Assembly (NCBI RefSeq): GCF_042677205.1
Contig: NZ_JBHTIU010000047.1
Coordinates: 1 to 64,000 of the forward strand
From: Paenibacillus_L residui
Lineage (GTDB): Bacteria > Bacillota > Bacilli > Paenibacillales > NBRC-103111
Length of the DNA: 64,000 nt
Direction: 5' to 3'
Shown here in pieces: positions 1 through 8,189 of the stretch. A program made the translations under genes and the position numbers. Under the pieces are notes generated by a model, which was not told where the DNA came from, made no database searches, and worked only from the letters and a program-made list of their open reading frames with translations. Each line of letters begins with the position of its first letter. The first letter of the stretch is position 1.

Positions 1-134
1 TTTTTTACCACATAGGAATCTTTAAGTTCTTTACAGCGTTAATACGATGAAAATATAGATTCCTATTGGCATAAAAAGCTTCCTCTAATACCGGGTTATT
101 CATCTTCGAGATGGCTCCGTTAGGAGCTTTTTTT
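1..134 (-). repeat. ~130 bp interspersed repeat, copy A
   Basis: This element occurs again at 33182-33315, 39647-39774 and, cut short, at 39775-39829. Read on the minus strand it begins with an A-run and the hairpin GCTCC-TAAC-GGAGC (114-127), holds a 32-codon reading frame (MNNPVLEEAF...NLKIPMW), and ends in a 9-bp inverted repeat TAGGAATCT/AGATTCCTA followed by GTGGT and an A-run. Read on the plus strand, the hairpin followed by seven T (128-134) looks like an intrinsic terminator. The copy starts at the window edge, so it may be incomplete there. I do not recognise the family. Confidence 0.85.
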
Positions 135-268
135 ATTAGCGATGAATTTACATCGGGCCATCCAACAAATGGATAGAATGCAATGGGAATATCTGTCATA
201 GGATTTGAATAAGAACGGATGACCGCTCTTCCGGCTTCCGTTTGGTCATAAACGATACCTAACCATCC
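135..268 (-). pseudogene. Possible protein-coding remnant interrupted by repeat copy A
   Basis: On the minus strand an open frame begins just after a stop codon (269-271) and reads GWLGIVYDQTEAGRAVIRSY, then SNPMTDIPIAFYPFVGWPDVNSS, before running into repeat copy A at 134. The composition looks protein-like, but there is no good start codon with a ribosome binding site and I do not recognise the family. It could be the tail of a gene truncated by the repeat, or a chance open frame. Confidence 0.2.
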
Positions 269-427
269 TTAGAACTTTTCCTTAACCCTTCAAACAGCCC
301 GATTCGAAGGCCGCTGCATATACAACATTTAGGAACGAACCGCTCCCAAATCCACCTCCTTCCTTCATTAATTAAGCTCTCCGTACGTTTTTCGTTATTG
401 ACCCATCATTTTTCAATATTTCCTTAT

Positions 428-442
428 TTAGAATTATTATAA
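428..442 (+). promoter_or_regulatory. PerR-box-like site upstream of catalase
   Basis: TTAGAATTATTATAA matches the Bacillus PerR consensus TTATAATNATTATAA at all positions but one. It lies immediately upstream of the -35 hexamer of the catalase promoter. Peroxide control of the vegetative catalase by PerR is established in Bacillus; that it applies here is inferred from the site. Confidence 0.65.
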
Positions 443-449
443 AAAGATA

Positions 450-478
450 TTGACTATTTGTTTGAAATGAATTAAATT
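450..478 (+). promoter_or_regulatory. Probable sigma-A promoter of the catalase gene
   Basis: TTGACT (450-455) and TAAATT (473-478) are separated by 17 bp. The -10 hexamer lies inside a perfect 20-bp palindrome at 467-486, so a bound repressor would block the polymerase. Confidence 0.6.
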
Positions 479-486
479 TAATTCAT
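467..486 (+). promoter_or_regulatory. Perfect 20-bp palindrome over the catalase -10 region
   Basis: ATGAATTAAATTTAATTCAT is a perfect inverted repeat of 20 bp centred on the -10 region. Its AT-rich dyad suggests an operator, possibly a second Fur-family (PerR) site. The identity of the binding protein is not certain. Confidence 0.55.
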
Positions 487-487
487 A

Positions 488-512
488 GTAATTGATATTG
501 ATTCTCAATTAC
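488..512 (+). promoter_or_regulatory. Fur-box-like dyad downstream of the catalase promoter
   Basis: The 7-1-7 core TGATATTGATTCTCA (493-507) matches the Fur/Per consensus TGATAATNATTATCA at 12 of 14 defined positions. It is flanked by the dyad GTAATTGA/TCAATTAC. It lies between the predicted transcription start and the ribosome binding site, where binding would act as a roadblock. Confidence 0.5.
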
Positions 513-560
513 AACGGCACAGAACCATTTACTTAAAATAAATAATGAGGTGAAGATCGA

Positions 561-2021
561 ATGTCCACAAACAAGAACAACCTGACGACGAGTTGGGGCG
601 CTCCTGTAGGAGACAATCAGAATTCCATGACGGCAGGATCGCGAGGTCCGACATTAATTCAGGATGTGCATCTTCTGGAGAAATTGGCCCATTTCAACCG
701 GGAGCGTGTTCCCGAACGGGTCGTTCATGCCAAAGGTGCAGGTGCCCACGGTTATTTCGAAGTGACGAACGATCTCACTAAGTATACGAAAGCGAATTTC
801 CTGTCGGAAGTCGGCAAGCAGACACCGGTATTCGTTCGTTTCTCCACGGTAGCTGGCGAGTTGGGCTCTGCCGATACGGTTCGGGACCCGCGCGGATTCG
901 CCGTGAAGTTCTATACCGAAGAGGGCAACTATGATCTGGTCGGTAATAATACACCGGTATTTTTCATTCGGGACGCTATCAAATTTCCGGACTTTATCCA
1001 TACTCAGAAACGCCATCCCCAAACCCATCTGAAAAATCCGAACGCCGTATGGGATTTCTGGTCGCTGTCTCCGGAATCCCTGCATCAAGTCACCATACTG
1101 ATGTCTGACCGCGGTATCCCGGCAACGTACAGACATATGCACGGATTCGGCAGCCATACCTTCAAATGGGTAAATGAGCAAGGCGAAGCCGTCTGGGTCA
1201 AGTATCATTTCAAAACCGAACAAGGCATCAAAAATCTGGATGTCGATCTGGCCGCCAAGCTGGCAGGGGAAAATCCGGATTATCATACGGAAGATTTATT
1301 CAACGCCATCGCAGAGGGCGACTACCCTTCGTGGAAGCTTTGTGTCCAGATTATGCCGCTGGAGGATGCCAAGACGTACCGCTTCGATCCGTTCGATGTA
1401 ACGAAGGTCTGGTCCCAGAAAGATTACCCGCTTATCGAAGTCGGCCGCATGGTACTAAACCGCAACCCGGAAAACTATTTCGCGGAAGTCGAACAGGCAA
1501 CCTTCTCTCCGGGCAATTTCGTACCCGGCATTGAGGCTTCGCCGGACAAAATGCTGCAGGGACGCCTCTTCGCCTATTCGGACGCGCATCGTTACCGTGT
1601 CGGGGCGAATCACAATACGCTGCCGATCAACCGTCCGATCGCACCGGTTAACCATTATCAGCGCGATGGGCAAATGAGATTTGACGGCAACGGCGGCAGT
1701 TCTCTCTATTATGAGCCTAACAGCTACGGCGGACCAACCGAATCGCCCGAGAACAAACCGGCTCCTTTCGAAGTATCCGGTATGGCCGACAGCGTCCCTT
1801 ACGATCATAATGATCATTATACCCAAGCCGGCGATCTATACCGTCTGATGAGTGAGGAGGAGCAAAGCCGGCTGATCCGCAATATCGTGGCCGCCATGAA
1901 GCCTGTAGATAAGGATGAAATAAAAATCCGTCAAATCGGTCACTGGCTTAAAGCCGATCCGGATTTGGGCAGACGGATTGCGGAAGGACTCGGACTGCCT
2001 GTTCCGCATAACGAAGACTAA
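561..2021 (+). CDS. katA: Catalase (monofunctional haem catalase, small-subunit clade)
   Basis: Cytoplasmic enzyme that converts hydrogen peroxide to water and oxygen. The 486 residues match the usual length of small-subunit catalases. Visible signatures: catalytic His56 in RVVHAKGAGAHGYFEV, the distal-pocket Asn in LVGNNTPVFFIRD, and the proximal haem-ligand Tyr in RLFAYSDAHRYRVG. The ATG is preceded by TGAGGTG at good spacing. The gene is monocistronic: it has its own promoter with three Fur-family-like sites (428-512) and ends at the bidirectional terminator at 2151-2177. Regulation by peroxide and possibly iron is inferred from those sites. Family assignment is very secure; the symbol katA follows Bacillus usage. 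Confidence 0.97.
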   Translation: MSTNKNNLTTSWGAPVGDNQNSMTAGSRGPTLIQDVHLLEKLAHFNRERVPERVVHAKGAGAHGYFEVTNDLTKYTKANFLSEVGKQTPVFVRFSTVAGELGSADTVRDPRGFAVKFYTEEGNYDLVGNNTPVFFIRDAIKFPDFIHTQKRHPQTHLKNPNAVWDFWSLSPESLHQVTILMSDRGIPATYRHMHGFGSHTFKWVNEQGEAVWVKYHFKTEQGIKNLDVDLAAKLAGENPDYHTEDLFNAIAEGDYPSWKLCVQIMPLEDAKTYRFDPFDVTKVWSQKDYPLIEVGRMVLNRNPENYFAEVEQATFSPGNFVPGIEASPDKMLQGRLFAYSDAHRYRVGANHNTLPINRPIAPVNHYQRDGQMRFDGNGGSSLYYEPNSYGGPTESPENKPAPFEVSGMADSVPYDHNDHYTQAGDLYRLMSEEEQSRLIRNIVAAMKPVDKDEIKIRQIGHWLKADPDLGRRIAEGLGLPVPHNED

Positions 2022-2150
2022 ATAAAGCTTCTGCTCCACATGATCTTTGCAATTATTTTCATCATCCGACGTTGAAGCTTCCATTGAAGCCCTCGGACTT
2101 GTTGTCGAATATTTCCTTGGCGGCAGCTTTTCTGCCAATCCGAAAGAAAA

Positions 2151-2177
2151 AAAACCGGGCGTAATGCCCGGTTTTTC
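2151..2177. terminator. Bidirectional intrinsic terminator between katA and the radical SAM gene
   Basis: The stem AAAACCGGGC / GCCCGGTTTT has a 5-nt loop (GTAAT), with T-rich sequence on both strands. It serves katA on the plus strand and the convergent radical SAM gene on the minus strand. Confidence 0.9.
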
Positions 2178-2243
2178 TCATTCGGTGCGCAAGCACCCTT
2201 TCATCTTAGGAGAGAGAGTCACAAATTATTTCATAGCCGATCA

Positions 2244-4058
2244 TTATTGAATATCATGAAGCTCCATCTTCTCCAGTTCTTTCTTCCGCTTCTTCTTCAA
2301 TGCCTCTCTTCCTGTTATGGATGTGACATAGTAAGCCGGCATTTCGGAAGCATCAGGGGGATAGTAGACGACAAGCAGGCTCGGATCGGATTCCCTGACT
2401 TCCCCCGTACACAAATAAAGTTCCAGATCGAAAGGCAGAACCTCAATCACAGCATGCTTGTGCAATTCCTTCTCGCTGAGCTTGAGCTCGGCAAATTCCG
2501 GGGATACCTTCTCCGGATGCTCCGCCAGCCAGCGTAAATACCGGGATTGCTCGGCCTTATCAATGGTGAAGTTCCACCATATTTTACGCGGCTTATATTT
2601 ATGGTTCATAAAGTAATCCAGCTTCATCAGCCCTTCAACCACTTCCAGAGAGGCCGTATCCCGGCAGCGTAAGAAGCTGTGAAGACGCGTGAACAAATCC
2701 TCGAGCTGATGGCCGATTTTCTGCCATCCCTGCTCTTCCCAGTAATCCCCGAATTGCTGGAAGAAATCGAAGGCGGAAGGAAACTCGTTCTTGATTAAAT
2801 AGAGAACGGTCCGGTCCAGCCGATGGGCATTCCAATATTTCTCCAACACATCCTCCACCCGTTTAATCCGGACGATATCCGAGAAGGGCAGCACGTCGTT
2901 GCCCAGGATTTCATAGGGAGCATGGTCCATATAGACGTAGCCATATTTCTCCGCATCGTTGCGCAGCCCCGTTCCTCTTAGCATTTTCAGGAAGCCCAAC
3001 TGCAATTCCTCCGGGCCGAGCGCAAATACATCGTTGAACGTTTTGCGGAAGGAATCGTAATTTTCCTCCGGCAGCCCGGCTATCAGATCCAGATGCTGAT
3101 CGATCTTGTGGCTGTCTCTCACCATGGTCACCGTTCGGGTCAGCTTGGCGAAGTTTTGCCGTCTCTTGACCAGCTCGTTCGTCAGATCGTTAGTCGACTG
3201 CACCCCGATTTCAAAGCGGAAGATGCCGGGCGGCGCATGTTCGGAAAGAAACTCAAGCACCTCGGGGCGCATAATGTCCGCCGTAATTTCGAACTGGAAC
3301 ACACATCCGCGATGATTCTTGATCAGGAAATCGAATATTTCCAGAGCATATTCCCGCTTGATGTTAAATGTGCGGTCGACAAATTTGATCAGCTTCGCTC
3401 CGGAATCGATCAGGTAAAGCAGATCTGCCTTTGTTCTCTCCATATCGAAATACCGGACCCCAACCTCTATGCTGGATAAGCAGAATTGACAGCTGAAAGG
3501 ACACCCCCGGCTCGTCTCGAAATAAACTACCCGATTCGCCAAGGTCGGAACATCTTCTTCAAACCGGTGGGGAGACGGAATTTCGTTCAAGTCAAGCTTG
3601 GGCCTTCCCGGAGTGATGATGACCTCGTCCCCTTTGCGGTAGGCAATCCCATAGACGAAGTGAAACTTCCGGTCCCCTTCAATTACCTGAAGCAGGTGGT
3701 GGAAGGTTTCCTCGCCTTCCCCCATCACGATAAAATCGACCTCCGGCAGCCGCTTCATCCAATAGTCGGTATCGTAGGAAACCTCCGGGCCTCCCAGTAC
3801 AATGATCAGCTCCGGCATAATTTTCTTGATCATCTTAATGATTGCGATCGTCTCTTCAATATTCCAGATATAACAGGAAAAGCCCAGCACATCCGGGCGT
3901 CTCTGATACAGGTCGGAAACGATATTCATGGCGGGGTCTTTAATCGTATATTCCGCAATATCCACCTCGAAATCCTTCTGGCAAAAAGCTTTCAAATAGC
4001 GGATCGCCAACGAGGTATGAATATATTTCGCATTTAACGTAGCGATAAGCACCTTCAT
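2244..4058 (-). CDS. B12-binding-domain radical SAM protein (DUF4080-type C-terminus)
   Basis: The first ~130 residues form a cobalamin-binding-like fold (MKVLIATLNAKYIHTSLAIR; FSCYIWNIEE). A radical SAM core follows, with the 4Fe-4S motif CPFSCQFC in TSRGCPFSCQFCLSSIE near residue 190. The C-terminal third resembles the DUF4080 extension found in Bacillales members of this family. The substrate is unknown; proteins of this architecture carry out radical methylations or rearrangements. ATG 4058 is chosen because AGAGGG lies 8 nt upstream; a TTG six bases earlier (4064) is too close to it. The gene stands alone, convergent with katA. Family call is strong, function unresolved. Confidence 0.9.
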   Translation of the reverse strand: MKVLIATLNAKYIHTSLAIRYLKAFCQKDFEVDIAEYTIKDPAMNIVSDLYQRRPDVLGFSCYIWNIEETIAIIKMIKKIMPELIIVLGGPEVSYDTDYWMKRLPEVDFIVMGEGEETFHHLLQVIEGDRKFHFVYGIAYRKGDEVIITPGRPKLDLNEIPSPHRFEEDVPTLANRVVYFETSRGCPFSCQFCLSSIEVGVRYFDMERTKADLLYLIDSGAKLIKFVDRTFNIKREYALEIFDFLIKNHRGCVFQFEITADIMRPEVLEFLSEHAPPGIFRFEIGVQSTNDLTNELVKRRQNFAKLTRTVTMVRDSHKIDQHLDLIAGLPEENYDSFRKTFNDVFALGPEELQLGFLKMLRGTGLRNDAEKYGYVYMDHAPYEILGNDVLPFSDIVRIKRVEDVLEKYWNAHRLDRTVLYLIKNEFPSAFDFFQQFGDYWEEQGWQKIGHQLEDLFTRLHSFLRCRDTASLEVVEGLMKLDYFMNHKYKPRKIWWNFTIDKAEQSRYLRWLAEHPEKVSPEFAELKLSEKELHKHAVIEVLPFDLELYLCTGEVRESDPSLLVVYYPPDASEMPAYYVTSITGREALKKKRKKELEKMELHDIQ

Positions 4059-4142
4059 TATCAAAACCCTCTTCTATTCCCTGAATGATTAATTTTATGG
4101 TCATGCTTCTCCCCTATTCTACATGTAAACCGCCCGGATGAC

Positions 4143-4161
4143 AAAAAAAGAGTTCCTCTTT
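4143..4161 (-). terminator. Intrinsic terminator after the 4.3-6.6 kb ABC operon
   Basis: On the minus strand AAAGAG-GAA-CTCTTT is followed by a run of T (4143-4149). It lies ~170 bases beyond the permease stop. Confidence 0.6.
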
Positions 4162-4219
4162 CTCAAATATAGTTCTGCACCGGGCGCCGGACCAGCCCCG
4201 GCCCAAGCGCCGGCCAACG

Positions 4220-4251
4220 CCCAACGCGCGCCGGGAAGGGCGCGCGTTGGG
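4220..4251. other. Strong GC-rich hairpin without T-run
   Basis: CCCAACGCGCGCC and GGCGCGCGTTGGG form a perfect 13-bp stem with a 6-nt loop. There is no T-run on either side. It sits in a GC-rich stretch (4178-4251) with further GCCGG-type repeats, downstream of the ABC permease gene. It may act as a transcript 3'-end stabiliser. Confidence 0.6.
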
Positions 4252-4326
4252 AAATAAGCATCCGAAATAAGTTATGGCCAAATCACTAAACCGACTGAAG
4301 TGTCATTAAGCAGCCGGATTCCATGA

Positions 4327-5427
4327 TCATTCCCACTTGAAGGTGAAAGCCGATACGGCGAAAGCCACAGCCATCCAGCCCCCAAGAAGAAGCGCCTCCG
4401 ACCACAGATCCAGCCAGCCGGCCCCAACATTCATTACCTGGCGAAGAGCTGTCGTTAAATGCGAGATAGGCAGCAGTTGAATGACCGGCTGCAGCCATTC
4501 GGGCAAGTTTTTGACAGGGAAGAACACTCCCCCCATGAACAGCATGGGAAAAGAGATAAAGCCGGCGATCGGTCCGGCGCTTTCCGGTGTCTTGGCCAAG
4601 CTGGCGATGATAAAGCCGATCGATATGAAGGCCAGGGTGCCGAAAATGACGAAGCTGAGCAGAAGCAGCCAGAAACCGTTGATTTGTGTTCCGAACAGCC
4701 AACTGGCGATAAGGAGCACTATCGAAGCCTGAAGGGTGCTGAGAATAAGCCTCGCTGAAATTTGCGCCGCAATGAAGCTGGAGGCCTTCAGCGGAGTGCT
4801 CTGCATTCTGCGGAGAACGCCGCGTTCCCGCCAAGAGGCGATCTGGCCGGCTACCCCGTTCAGGTTGTTGAACATAATCATCATCGCCACGATTCCGGGA
4901 ACAATGAAATCAATATATTTCAAATTTAACGATTGCACGCCTTCTTCGTGAACTGTGACAACCGGTATGTAGTTCGTCATTTGCTTGCTGATGGCGTCCA
5001 CGACCTGTGTAACGGCCAATTTGCCGATTTCAGAGGCAGCCATGTTCGTATCGTCATAATAGACCTGGATTTCAGCCGCACGGACCTGCCCGGGTGCGGC
5101 ATGGAGGGCCGCTTCATAGCCTTGCGGAATAATAACCACCAACTGCTCGTCTCCATGCTTCAGCCTGCTCAACGCTTCTTCCTCATCCGAGCTGATGCGC
5201 AATTCAAGCACCTGAGTATTTCGCATGGCTTGGACAAAGGCCCGGGAAGCTTCGCTTCCATCTTTATCAATCAGAACAAGATTCATCGAAAGGGAATTTC
5301 CGCTATTAAAGAACAGGCCCAGGATAACCATGAAAAAAACCGGAAACGCCACCGACCAAAGCAGCATCTGCCGATTGCGGGCAAACAGTCTGAGCTGGGC
5401 AAGCGTTAACTGCCAATAGCCTTTCAT
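4327..5427 (-). CDS. ABC-2 type transporter permease
   Basis: A 366-residue membrane subunit of an ABC exporter. An N-terminal helix (LLWSVAFPVFFMVILGLFF) is followed by a large extracellular domain of about 140 residues, then five hydrophobic segments from residue ~175 to the end (FIVPGIVAMMIMFNNLNG onward), the usual ABC-2 layout. The G-V-x-R-R-M-x-S-T-P sequence (RGVLRRMQSTPLKAS) is typical of NatB/YhaP-like permeases. Its ATG overlaps the stop of the ATPase gene (ATGA), so the two are translationally coupled. Substrate unknown; such pairs export drugs, peptides or ions. Confidence 0.88.
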   Translation of the reverse strand: MKGYWQLTLAQLRLFARNRQMLLWSVAFPVFFMVILGLFFNSGNSLSMNLVLIDKDGSEASRAFVQAMRNTQVLELRISSDEEEALSRLKHGDEQLVVIIPQGYEAALHAAPGQVRAAEIQVYYDDTNMAASEIGKLAVTQVVDAISKQMTNYIPVVTVHEEGVQSLNLKYIDFIVPGIVAMMIMFNNLNGVAGQIASWRERGVLRRMQSTPLKASSFIAAQISARLILSTLQASIVLLIASWLFGTQINGFWLLLLSFVIFGTLAFISIGFIIASLAKTPESAGPIAGFISFPMLFMGGVFFPVKNLPEWLQPVIQLLPISHLTTALRQVMNVGAGWLDLWSEALLLGGWMAVAFAVSAFTFKWE

Positions 5428-6605
5428 TCTTCTCTCAGACTCCTTCCGGTCATATGAATAAATACATCTTCCAGCGTAGCCGTCCTCGTCTGCAAATCGG
5501 TAAGCTGAAGTCCGGCCTCCGAAGCAAATGCTATCAAATCCGTCAATGTCGCTTGCATATGATCGGTGTAGAGGACGTATTTACCGTTCCGGAGGTCGGC
5601 GTGCTTCACTTCGTTAAGCTTTTTAAGCCGCTCCAAGAGAAGTGTCCCCTCTGCTTCACCTCCGGGGACTTCCAAGCGGGAACAGTTTTGCGCTTCCGGT
5701 GCAGCTTTTGCTGCGTAAGCCGCTTCGTAATGTCCGGCGGCTGCTTCTCCATCGGCAGAAGCGCCCTCGCAGGCTGAATCCGCTTCGGAATGTCCGGCCA
5801 TTCCCGTACGCCGGTCTATTCCGGTATGTTCCTCCCGCCCGTACCGGCCGTCCCATCCATGGCAGTCGCCGGACAGGCGAAACTCCACCGCATTGCCGGA
5901 TTCCAGGCTGCGGATCAGCCTCTCGGGAGTATCCAGGGCGATGACTTCTCCCCGGTCCATCAGGCAAATCCGGTCACACAGCACATGAGCCTCATCCATG
6001 TAATGGGTGGACAGCACGATCGTCTTGCCAACTCTCTTCAGTTGGAGGATAATTTCCCAGAGAACTCTTCGTGCCTGAGGGTCCAATCCGGTGGTCGGCT
6101 CGTCCAGGAAAACGACCAAGGGATCGTTCACCAATGCAAGGGCAATAGCCAGCCTCTGCTTCTGTCCGCCGGACAAATGCTTGACACGGGCGTTCTTTTT
6201 GTCCTCGAGAATCATATCCTTAAGCAGCGTCCCTACGGGAACGGACCGTTTATAAAAGCTTGCATACATCCGGATAATCTCATGCACCTTCAACAAATCG
6301 AACAAGGAGGTCGATTGAAGCTGAACCCCTATCCTTTCCTTGATCTTGTGAATGTCTCTTTGCGTGTCGAAGCCCGCCAGCACGGCCGTCCCTTCATCCG
6401 GCAGGCGGAGGCCCTCCATCATTTCCATCGTCGTTGTTTTGCCTGCCCCATTAGGCCCGAGCAATCCGAACACTTCGCCTTCCATCACCTGAAACGTTAC
6501 TCCGTTGACGGCCGTGAAGCTCCCGTACCTTTTGACCAGCCGGTTCACCTCAATCATCGGCTTCTTCGTCTGTTTTTCTTCCTTACCCGGGTTCTCCGCG
6601 TTCAA
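5424..6605 (-). CDS. ABC transporter ATP-binding protein with an unusual C-terminal insert
   Basis: Partner of the downstream ABC-2 permease. Walker A (GPNGAGKTTT), signature (LSGGQKQRL) and Walker B (VVFLDEPTTGLD) are intact. The start is placed at TTG 6605, which has AAAGGAG 7 nt upstream; the first ATG of the frame (6653) has no ribosome binding site. This leaves a short basic leader before MIEVNRLVKRYGSF. After VEFRLSG there is a ~75-residue low-complexity insert rich in Gly, Ala, Glu and His (GHSEADSACEGASADGEAAA region) before the usual C-terminal domain ending TLEDVFIHMTG. The insert shows internal near-repeats at the DNA level and is absent from typical members. Confidence 0.88.
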   Translation of the reverse strand: MNAENPGKEEKQTKKPMIEVNRLVKRYGSFTAVNGVTFQVMEGEVFGLLGPNGAGKTTTMEMMEGLRLPDEGTAVLAGFDTQRDIHKIKERIGVQLQSTSLFDLLKVHEIIRMYASFYKRSVPVGTLLKDMILEDKKNARVKHLSGGQKQRLAIALALVNDPLVVFLDEPTTGLDPQARRVLWEIILQLKRVGKTIVLSTHYMDEAHVLCDRICLMDRGEVIALDTPERLIRSLESGNAVEFRLSGDCHGWDGRYGREEHTGIDRRTGMAGHSEADSACEGASADGEAAAGHYEAAYAAKAAPEAQNCSRLEVPGGEAEGTLLLERLKKLNEVKHADLRNGKYVLYTDHMQATLTDLIAFASEAGLQLTDLQTRTATLEDVFIHMTGRSLREE

Positions 6606-7121
6606 TTCGCTTCTCCTTTCCCTGGCTGACCACACATTTGCAATAACTTCCATGTAACTGCATAGACTTGCTCACATTTATATGTACCGACACGCATTTC
6701 AGGGACTCACCCTCTCTTGCAAACGCCGTCACGCATTACCCATTTTTTGCCATCCCAAACTTTCTTCTATAATAAATAAGCGAATGAATAGACCAAGCTG
6801 AAAGTACCTATGCTGAACAATATCCGCATCCCGAATGCCTGTACTTGGCACCGCATCTAACGGCGAATCCGGAAAACCCCACTGGCAGAGAATGAAAAAT
6901 GGAATACAAATATTTCCGGTCATTAAACGAAAGCTGCAGATGAAATTTGCTTGCGAATATTGTAACCTAGTTCTGTATACTAGCAGGACCAGGCTGCCTC
7001 GGGTGCAGCTTAATGTTTCACAAAAGGTAGACGGTCAGCGTTACAATCTCAGTATACTATGTCAGTTAACGGGATGCATTCTAATTGTAAGTGAGGTATA
7101 TTGAGAAAAACGTTGTCATTG

Positions 7122-7140
7122 AACAACTTTCGAAGTTGTT
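7122..7140. other. Small perfect hairpin in the 6.6-8.2 kb intergenic region
   Basis: AACAACTT-TCG-AAGTTGTT forms an 8-bp stem without a T-run. The surrounding stretch 6654-7420 otherwise shows no convincing gene or site. Confidence 0.4.
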
Positions 7141-7421
7141 GTTTAATCCTGGCTGAACATTGTCAAATATTGCTGGAACGTTAAATGAAGACAGTCCCTT
7201 AAACCTTATCATCTGGTATTGATTTAAAAGGTGCTTGGACGCTCCCCCTTGAAAATCTGGGTAAGCCGGGTGCCGGGGAAGCGGCAAAGACAAGGCTATC
7301 TAAATGGATTTTGTCCAGGACTGTTGGTTATCCATAATTTGGAACCCTGTATTGATAGAGCAAAACAACCCAATCTGGATTTTGTCCAGTTAGCTTGCTC
7401 AATGAACCGAAAAAAAGAAAA

Positions 7422-7509
7422 CTACCTTGAAAATCCACCCATTTTTTGGTACCGCGGCCAGAGGCATGGGGGGCTAAATGGGCGACATGAAGGAAAATCC
7501 TCCATTTTA
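7422..7509. repeat. Intergenic repeat unit 1 (paired with 7773-7896)
   Basis: This unit opens with CTACCTTGAAAATCCA and closes with GACATGAAGGAAAATCCTCC plus ATTTTA; both ends recur at 7773-7896, with a GGCATGGGG(G/A) core between. Related short words (TGGATTTTGTCCAG, TAACTGGAT, CAGTTAG) occur throughout 7290-7970. There is no coding frame. Confidence 0.7.
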
Positions 7510-7772
7510 CCGTCTGCAGGCATCGTAGCAAGCGGAGCGGCACGTCTAACTGTATTTTGTACAGGTAGATTCAAGCGAATGGGCGAAAATGATCAAACTA
7601 ACTGGATAAACTACAGTTAAAATGGGCAACTTTGGGCGAAACGTCTGTTTTGGCGCAAACTAGCTGTAGGTTTTCCAGTTAGTTTCCATATTTCTTCCGA
7701 ATATAGAAATCTAACTGTATGAAATCCATCTAGTTTTCAAATTTCACACTATTGAAGCAATTCAACTCTATT

Positions 7773-7896
7773 CTACCTTGAAAATCCATCCATTTTCATC
7801 TGATGGTGCTGCGGTCAGCGGCATGGGGATCTAAATGGAAAAAGCTCCATCTAGTTTGGGCTAGATGGGCGACATGAAGGAAAATCCTCCATTTTA
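7773..7896. repeat. Intergenic repeat unit 2 (paired with 7422-7509)
   Basis: Same boundaries as the unit at 7422-7509, but with an extra ~35 bp in the middle containing CTCCATCTAG / CTAGATGG, a small dyad. The gene-free stretch runs from 6606 to 8189 and holds nothing else that I can support. Confidence 0.7.
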
Positions 7897-8189
7897 AATG
7901 TATTTTTTCCAGGTAGTCTTACCGTTAATTGCCATCCGCTTCAAAATACCTACATAAAATACAGTTAGTTCGTCTCCCCCATAAAGATCACGTAGTGGGA
8001 ATGGAACATACTAGCTGCAAGGATAAGAGGTCGCCAAAGCTGGGCACAAGGCCTAAATGAGTTTTGGCGTTGGATTTTTAATCCTGCGGGTTTATTTGTA
8101 ACTGGGGGTATACCAACCCTTCGTACAATGTAACAAAAATAACATCTATTGGTTTTTTATATCGGACTTAGTTGGAGTTGAACAAATCG

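Noticed and set aside
654..1286. 210-codon frame antisense to catalase
   Set aside because: No ribosome binding site, and it lies entirely inside a gene with complete catalase motifs.
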